64,000 bases of DNA. Source: Aquiflexum sp. TKW24L (lineage in GTDB: Bacteria; Bacteroidota; Bacteroidia; Cytophagales; Cyclobacteriaceae). This document shows, in pieces, positions 59,231-64,000 of this stretch (position 1 is its first letter; every line of letters starts with the position of its first letter). Location: assembly GCF_023502205.1 (NCBI RefSeq), contig NZ_JAMFLG010000004.1, positions 1 through 64,000 on the forward strand, given 5' to 3'. A model generated the notes under the pieces. That model saw only the letters and a program-made list of their open reading frames with translations, was not told the origin of the DNA and did not search any database. The translations under genes and the position numbers were made by a program.

Positions 59231-60613
59231 TTATTTCTCTTCATATTTTTTATGATTGAAAGGCGCAACAGGGTACCCATCTATTGAAAATAAATTCGGT
59301 TTCCCATATCCCATCCAAAAGTATCTCACCGACACCGGATTGGTCACTTCATCGGCTTTGGCTTCAATTGTACTACCTTCCAGCTTTGCTTTCGCAGGAT
59401 AAAACACCCCATCAATTCCGGCAATTTCAAAATATTTGGGATCCTCATTCCCTGAGGTCATCAATCCACTTTCGGCAAAATGGAAGGTTATCAGCACTTT
59501 ATCGTCTTTGATGATGACCTGATCAACCCTAGGACTGCTGAACCTAAATTCTTTTTTATAAGTCTTTGCCAAGGCTAAATATGCCAATCTCTGACCAACC
59601 TCTGTTTTTCTTTTGGGATGAATGTCATTTTCCTCTCCAAGATCAATGGTGGTGATCAAGCCAACCTGTGGCATGCTATCGGCAATACTTTCTTGGATCA
59701 ACCTGAATTCCTGCCATTCTCTTTTAAATGAGGGCAACTGAACCATGTAAAAAGGCATATCCTCTTGCTCAAAATCCCGGCTCCAACCTTCAACCAAGGT
59801 CTTGATGAGTAATGGATAGGAGGTCATTCTAGCAACATTATTTTCGCCTTGGTACCAAATCACTCCTTTGATATTGTATGGTATGAGAGGATGAATCATA
59901 CCATTGTACCAACTTGAAGGGTATTTGGCTGGTTCGGGAGTGTACAGCGTCCTGACGTTTTCCGGTAATGCATTATAGCTCTCTTTTTGAATCCATTCTT
60001 CAGCGCCTGAGGCTCCTCTTGACGCCGAAATGACCCCTATGGGAACATTCAGATTTTGATGCAAAGTCAGCGCATAATAATAAGAAACAGCAGAAACTGT
60101 CCTGATATTTCCCTGATCCGCTCCCGAAATCCATTTCCCTCCATTGAGTCGGTCGAGAGGAAATTTGGAATCCTGAACAGGAACTGTGAAAAATCTGATT
60201 TCGGGCAATTTATCCAGATCCTTTATTGATACATCGATTTCGTTCAATCTCATTTGCATATTGGATTGCCCTGATCCAAGCCAAACCTCCCCAATAAGCA
60301 CATCTTCAATATTATTGTCATTGACTTGGATTTTGTAAGGTCCTCCTGCATTTGGAGTTTCCAATTCAAAGACAAATTTTCCTTTATCATCACTTTGGCC
60401 AGAAAGCTCGCCTACAAACCAACTAGCTTTTAAGACCAATGCCTGATTTGGTTTTGAAAAGCCAAAAATCGAAACTTTGCTATTTTGCTGAAGTACCATA
60501 CCATCCGAAAAAATAGCATTGAATTCAACAGTTTGGGCAAATAGAGAACCCCCGTTTGAAAGGATAAATATGAGGACTAAATTTAAAATTATATTGATAC
60601 TGCCGTTGTTCAT
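59231..60613 (-). CDS. Secreted sialate O-acetylesterase
   Basis: A 460-aa SGNH-fold esterase with an N-terminal signal (NIILNLVLIFILSNGGSLFA). The catalytic serine is in EVWLGSGQSNMQMRLNE and the family block VIWYQGENN is present; the Asp/His pair is in DIHPKRKTEVGQRL. It removes acetyl groups from O-acetylated sialic acid or plant glycans. It lies 78 bp downstream of the T9SS-exported GH128-type gene on the same strand, so the two probably degrade the same kind of polysaccharide. Confidence 0.87.
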   Translation of the reverse strand: MNNGSINIILNLVLIFILSNGGSLFAQTVEFNAIFSDGMVLQQNSKVSIFGFSKPNQALVLKASWFVGELSGQSDDKGKFVFELETPNAGGPYKIQVNDNNIEDVLIGEVWLGSGQSNMQMRLNEIDVSIKDLDKLPEIRFFTVPVQDSKFPLDRLNGGKWISGADQGNIRTVSAVSYYYALTLHQNLNVPIGVISASRGASGAEEWIQKESYNALPENVRTLYTPEPAKYPSSWYNGMIHPLIPYNIKGVIWYQGENNVARMTSYPLLIKTLVEGWSRDFEQEDMPFYMVQLPSFKREWQEFRLIQESIADSMPQVGLITTIDLGEENDIHPKRKTEVGQRLAYLALAKTYKKEFRFSSPRVDQVIIKDDKVLITFHFAESGLMTSGNEDPKYFEIAGIDGVFYPAKAKLEGSTIEAKADEVTNPVSVRYFWMGYGKPNLFSIDGYPVAPFNHKKYEEK

Positions 60614-60652
60614 AGATTCCTCTGGCTTTTATTCCCAATTTATTAAGGAAGC

Positions 60653-60680
60653 AAAGGGCTGATTATAAAACCAGCCCTTT
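60653..60680 (-). terminator. Hairpin between GH128 and esterase genes
   Basis: A 9-bp perfect stem AAAGGGCTG / CAGCCCTTT with a 10-base loop, 12 bp beyond the stop of the GH128-type gene. No long U-tract follows on the minus strand, so it may be an attenuator or processing site rather than a full stop. Confidence 0.55.
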
Positions 60681-60691
60681 ATCCCATTTGC

Positions 60692-63600
60692 TTATTCCAC
60701 AATCAGTCTCTTTGCAAACCATTGATTGCCATGCTGAACCATGACTACATAAATCCCTTTGTTCAAGGTATTATTCAGATGTATCAATTGGGTCTCTGTG
60801 TTGTTCACTGCTTCTGCAAAGATGGTTCTTCCGGTCATATCCGTAAGTCTTACCAAAATAGAGGCATCTGACAATTTGACTCCAGGTACCTGAATTGTTA
60901 CCGATGCACCACTTTTGACAGGGTTTGGAAACACATTAAATTCCTTGTTTTCCAGTATTTTTTCAGTGGTCAAATCCATATTCCACTCGGTGCTGATTTT
61001 CCGCATCACCTCTCTTTCCGGTTCTTGGCTGGTAATTACTATCTTATCCATGATAGGTGCATCACCCTCGATTGGGGTAAGTTGAATCACATTATCACCA
61101 GCCTCTAACTGGAGTTCAACAGTTTGTTTACCCGGAACTCCTCCCGCAAAACAGAAAGCGCCCGTAGGTTGGAAGTTCACTGTTCTGGCAACACCATTGG
61201 TGATGATTCTTAATTTTCGCACAACATTTGAGAAATAATGGAATTCCACATTGTAAGCACCTGATTGGACGACATTAACTTCATTGAACTTAATCGCATT
61301 GCCGGTATTGAATCCCATATTTACGATAAATCCATTAGAAGCTGTGCCGCAAGCCGGACTTGGAAAGGTGCCAATCAATTGTGCTTTTTCTGCTTCCAAA
61401 GAAATGAATGAAGGAGCAATCTTGACGGATTTCACAAGTTTGATCTTATCGATAAAAGGTGCATCTCCGCTGAATGGGTTAACCTGAATAATATTTATAC
61501 CCTCATTCAATTGAACATTGATCTCCCAAATCCCGGGTACTCCTCCTCCAAAACACCAAGCCCCCGAAGAAGTCGCCACCTGTTGTCCTAGATTTTCACC
61601 ATTGACTGTGAGCCTGAAATTTCTTTGGACAGCGCTCATATAGCTAATTTGAAGCCTATACGCTCCGGCGGTTTCTGCGACAATTTGATCAAACTTAACC
61701 CCATTGGTATTGAGGTTTCCCATATTGACCTGCTTTCCATTCGAGGACGATCCACAGTTTACAATTTGTGCTGTACCCAAAATGGTGGCTAGTTCCGCTT
61801 CCAACTCAAGGTTTTCCACCAAGTTGACTACATCAGGATCTACATCGGCCGGATTTTTCCCTTTAGTAGCTAAAGCAATTCTATCTATGGCCACAGTTCC
61901 CGAAGCGTAAGCGATTTTGACTTTATGTAGTCCTGCTTCCAAAAAGTAGGAGAAGTTTCTTGCTTCAGAAGCATAGCTATAATGGAATTTTTTCCAATAC
62001 CAGATGAATAAATCATTTTGAAGATCTGACCACTTTCTAAATGGATTATCATCCACCGAGATCCAAAGTGCGCTTTCTCCTTCCATGGTCAACGATTGGA
62101 TTTTTGCCCATATCTCATATTCATCTGTTGTTTCTACTTCAAATTCGAATTCTACCATTCCCGGCCCTTGCGGAGCTTCCTCCAAAGATGAGTTTTGATC
62201 AGCAGTCATGATAAACAAGCCATTGATGGCTTTGGCATCGACTTCCGCTGTCCAGTCTGATCCAAATTGTGCTGTTTCGGCTTCATAGAAATCTAGGACA
62301 TCAGATTGCTCCAAACCCCAAAAATTATCAGTTGGAAGGCAATAACCCGGTTCTTGGACAACTCCTTCTAAACTGAAGCTTCCATTGATCAATGCAACTT
62401 GATCCAATCTGATTGCGGTATTAGGGAATTCAAGGGTGAGCCTGTGCTTGCCTTCTCCCAAGTCATATATTCTTGGCACCTGAAACCAAATAAACTCATT
62501 TGAATTGAAAGGTACAATTTGCTCCATTGGCCCGTTGTCCATTTTGAATCTTAGGGCTCCGTTTATTCCTGGTGTAGAAAATGCCTTGATCCAAACCCTG
62601 TAGCTATCTGCACCATCAATTTCAAAATCAAAATGAACCTGCCCTGCGATAGGGCTAGCGCCATCATTCTCGAGATTACCTCTAAGAAATTTCCCGTTGG
62701 ATGCAGTCGCATCATCCAAAATATCCCATTTGGATCCCAAATAATTACCGCACTCCACTTCAAAAATCATTGAATTAACTTCCTTAGGAACAAAGGGCAG
62801 ATCCAGACCTTCCAAACTATTATTTGGAGCATAATTGGATTCTTTGATGGAAGGTGTGGATTGATGGCTTAGATAAAGTTCACCTATATTGGTAAGGTTG
62901 CTGTTCTCATCATAATAGAATGCGGTTGTGACATTTGGATTTGAAGAATTATTTGGATTTGGTTGAAAATAGGCATATCGCTCCACGTAGTCCAAGTTTT
63001 CCAGATAAGGCAACGCCAGTTCCAAAAAAGCCTGTTGAATCTCATTTCCCCTGTTTGGATTGGCGTTGAATTCGGTGATCCAGATTGGCATCTTGTAGAT
63101 GTTATGGACATTTTCTAGGTAGTTTTTGAATCTGTTAAAAATATCCTGAGGATTTGCATTTGGACTATTAGCCGGATTTGAGCCCCAATCATACCAGTGA
63201 ACAGCAACAAAATCGAATCTTACGTCACGCTCTTTGGCTATATTATAAAAATCTCTCAACCAGCCTGTTGGTCCGTTTTCTCTTGGAGCAGGGCTTCCAA
63301 GCCGTAATCCAGATCCCATCAGACTTTCATAGTAGGCAACTGCTACGGAAGGTTGACATAAATTATTGAATTGACCGGATTCACCGCTGCAATTGTCCGA
63401 TTCATTGAATCCAAGGAAGTGAGTTATATTTTCCTTTAAAATGACACTTTGCACGCTTGCAGGTGAAGCACCACCGGCACCCCAAGCCATTGGGACATAT
63501 TCATAATTCGGTCTTGATGTTGATCCAAGCCCCCAGTTATAATACCAACCGGCATCAAGTTGATCAAAAAAACCTCCTGTACCTTTTTTTGTCACCCAGT

Positions 63601-64000
63601 TCCATGGAATAACCCTAATAAACCTGACATTTCCTTGCAATGCCTCTGGCAACGCTTCCACATACATGTCTTCCTCTGAGGCGATATAGACTTTACCTTT
63701 ACTTGTTCCATTTTCATTGACGGCAAAAGTAGCCATATATCCTCTTTTGAGTACAAATGAATGGGTGGCTTTATCCATCCCATTGGGGATTTGTGCCCCT
63801 TTATATATAATAAGTTCGTTAAGTTCTCCTTTATTGCCGCCAAAGTCTATATCAGAGAAGACAGATAAAGCAGTGTAATTGGCATCAATAGGTCTGATCA
63901 AAGCGCCTTTTTGGTAATATTGGTTTATTCTATAGCCTGACCCTTTAGTTGTTTCAAGTCCATTGATTTTAATATGATTGTCCAATGAATTTCCAATTAA
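60692..64000 (-). CDS. T9SS-exported GH128-type glucanase, 5' end outside the window
   Basis: At least 1102 codons; the frame is open to the right edge and the N-terminal signal is missing, so the gene is partial. In numbering from codon 63985, residues about 50-390 are a GH128/Glyco_hydro_cc barrel, with the acid/base glutamate in FLGFNESDN and the nucleophile in PIWITEFNA. Four carbohydrate-binding-like modules follow, as a first pair (about 405-540, 562-705) and a second pair with GGVPG (about 726-850, 861-985). A T9SS sorting domain (about 1010-1097; NVFPNPVKSGASVT... WFAKRLIVE) ends it. It is predicted to be cell-surface and to attack beta-1,3-glucan. Confidence 0.85.
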   Translation of the reverse strand, partial: LIGNSLDNHIKINGLETTKGSGYRINQYYQKGALIRPIDANYTALSVFSDIDFGGNKGELNELIIYKGAQIPNGMDKATHSFVLKRGYMATFAVNENGTSKGKVYIASEEDMYVEALPEALQGNVRFIRVIPWNWVTKKGTGGFFDQLDAGWYYNWGLGSTSRPNYEYVPMAWGAGGASPASVQSVILKENITHFLGFNESDNCSGESGQFNNLCQPSVAVAYYESLMGSGLRLGSPAPRENGPTGWLRDFYNIAKERDVRFDFVAVHWYDWGSNPANSPNANPQDIFNRFKNYLENVHNIYKMPIWITEFNANPNRGNEIQQAFLELALPYLENLDYVERYAYFQPNPNNSSNPNVTTAFYYDENSNLTNIGELYLSHQSTPSIKESNYAPNNSLEGLDLPFVPKEVNSMIFEVECGNYLGSKWDILDDATASNGKFLRGNLENDGASPIAGQVHFDFEIDGADSYRVWIKAFSTPGINGALRFKMDNGPMEQIVPFNSNEFIWFQVPRIYDLGEGKHRLTLEFPNTAIRLDQVALINGSFSLEGVVQEPGYCLPTDNFWGLEQSDVLDFYEAETAQFGSDWTAEVDAKAINGLFIMTADQNSSLEEAPQGPGMVEFEFEVETTDEYEIWAKIQSLTMEGESALWISVDDNPFRKWSDLQNDLFIWYWKKFHYSYASEARNFSYFLEAGLHKVKIAYASGTVAIDRIALATKGKNPADVDPDVVNLVENLELEAELATILGTAQIVNCGSSSNGKQVNMGNLNTNGVKFDQIVAETAGAYRLQISYMSAVQRNFRLTVNGENLGQQVATSSGAWCFGGGVPGIWEINVQLNEGINIIQVNPFSGDAPFIDKIKLVKSVKIAPSFISLEAEKAQLIGTFPSPACGTASNGFIVNMGFNTGNAIKFNEVNVVQSGAYNVEFHYFSNVVRKLRIITNGVARTVNFQPTGAFCFAGGVPGKQTVELQLEAGDNVIQLTPIEGDAPIMDKIVITSQEPEREVMRKISTEWNMDLTTEKILENKEFNVFPNPVKSGASVTIQVPGVKLSDASILVRLTDMTGRTIFAEAVNNTETQLIHLNNTLNKGIYVVMVQHGNQWFAKRLIVE

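Noticed and set aside
1-64000. tRNA or rRNA genes
   Set aside because: No T-loop-like GGTTCGAATCC sequence with a fitting acceptor stem was seen by eye; a covariance-model search would be needed to be sure.

Overview
The window is a stretch of a Bacteroidota chromosome, most likely from the order Cytophagales (an Algoriphagus/Cyclobacteriaceae-like organism; this placement is inferred from gene content). Supporting signs are an LptD of Bacteroidota type, a very large secreted glycosidase ending in a type IX secretion sorting domain, the near absence of Shine-Dalgarno sequences, and intergenic DNA filled with short 'phrase' repeats. No tRNA, rRNA, CRISPR array, transposase or integrase was recognised. 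The last gene, at the right edge, runs out of the window.

Left region (1-14.2 kb): a cation efflux protein, a secreted nuclease and a ferritin-like DUF2383 protein are followed by a signalling block on the minus strand. One operon encodes a CheB-CheR-PAS-histidine kinase fusion, a single-domain response regulator and an AraC-type regulator. A GH13 branching-type enzyme and a YihY-family membrane protein come next. A second operon encodes a KaiC homologue, two KaiB homologues and a PAS histidine kinase, with no KaiA. The two kinases share a very similar core, and only the first operon carries a response regulator.

Accessory region (about 14.9-24.5 kb): a PIN/HTH toxin-antitoxin pair, a Fic protein, a Crp-type regulator with an outer-membrane protein, an oxidoreductase, an unrecognised 279-codon frame (258 aa from the preferred start), and two nearly identical NTF2-like secreted proteins. 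A segment made of a noncoding stretch plus the 3' end of a DUF4184 membrane-protein gene occurs three times: once intact, once truncated and once as a remnant. A different or exchanged gene sits next to the same boundary each time, which looks like cassette-style cargo exchange. This is the most unusual structure in the window.

Middle (24.5-43 kb): mostly housekeeping and metabolic genes. These include a phytanoyl-CoA dioxygenase-like protein, YdcF, an M20 peptidase, a thiamine-diphosphate enzyme resembling vertebrate ILVBL/HACL2, LptD divergent from a cell-wall amidase, an acyl-CoA carboxylase beta subunit, a transglutaminase-like protein, a phosphopantetheinyl transferase, and a five-gene operon (WD40, DivIVA, FolB, ChaN, DUF4268).

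Right region (43-64 kb): a GH109-like oxidoreductase-fold glycosidase; a minus-strand operon for ergothioneine synthesis (egtB, egtD) that also includes a BCCT transporter, DUF2062, a GH113-like protein and an alpha/beta hydrolase-OsmC fusion; three glycosyltransferases; a large M14 peptidase; a dienelactone hydrolase; a sialate O-acetylesterase; and a GH128-type glucanase with four carbohydrate-binding-like modules. Several intergenic spacers consist almost entirely of repeats. Three hairpins look like good intrinsic terminators.
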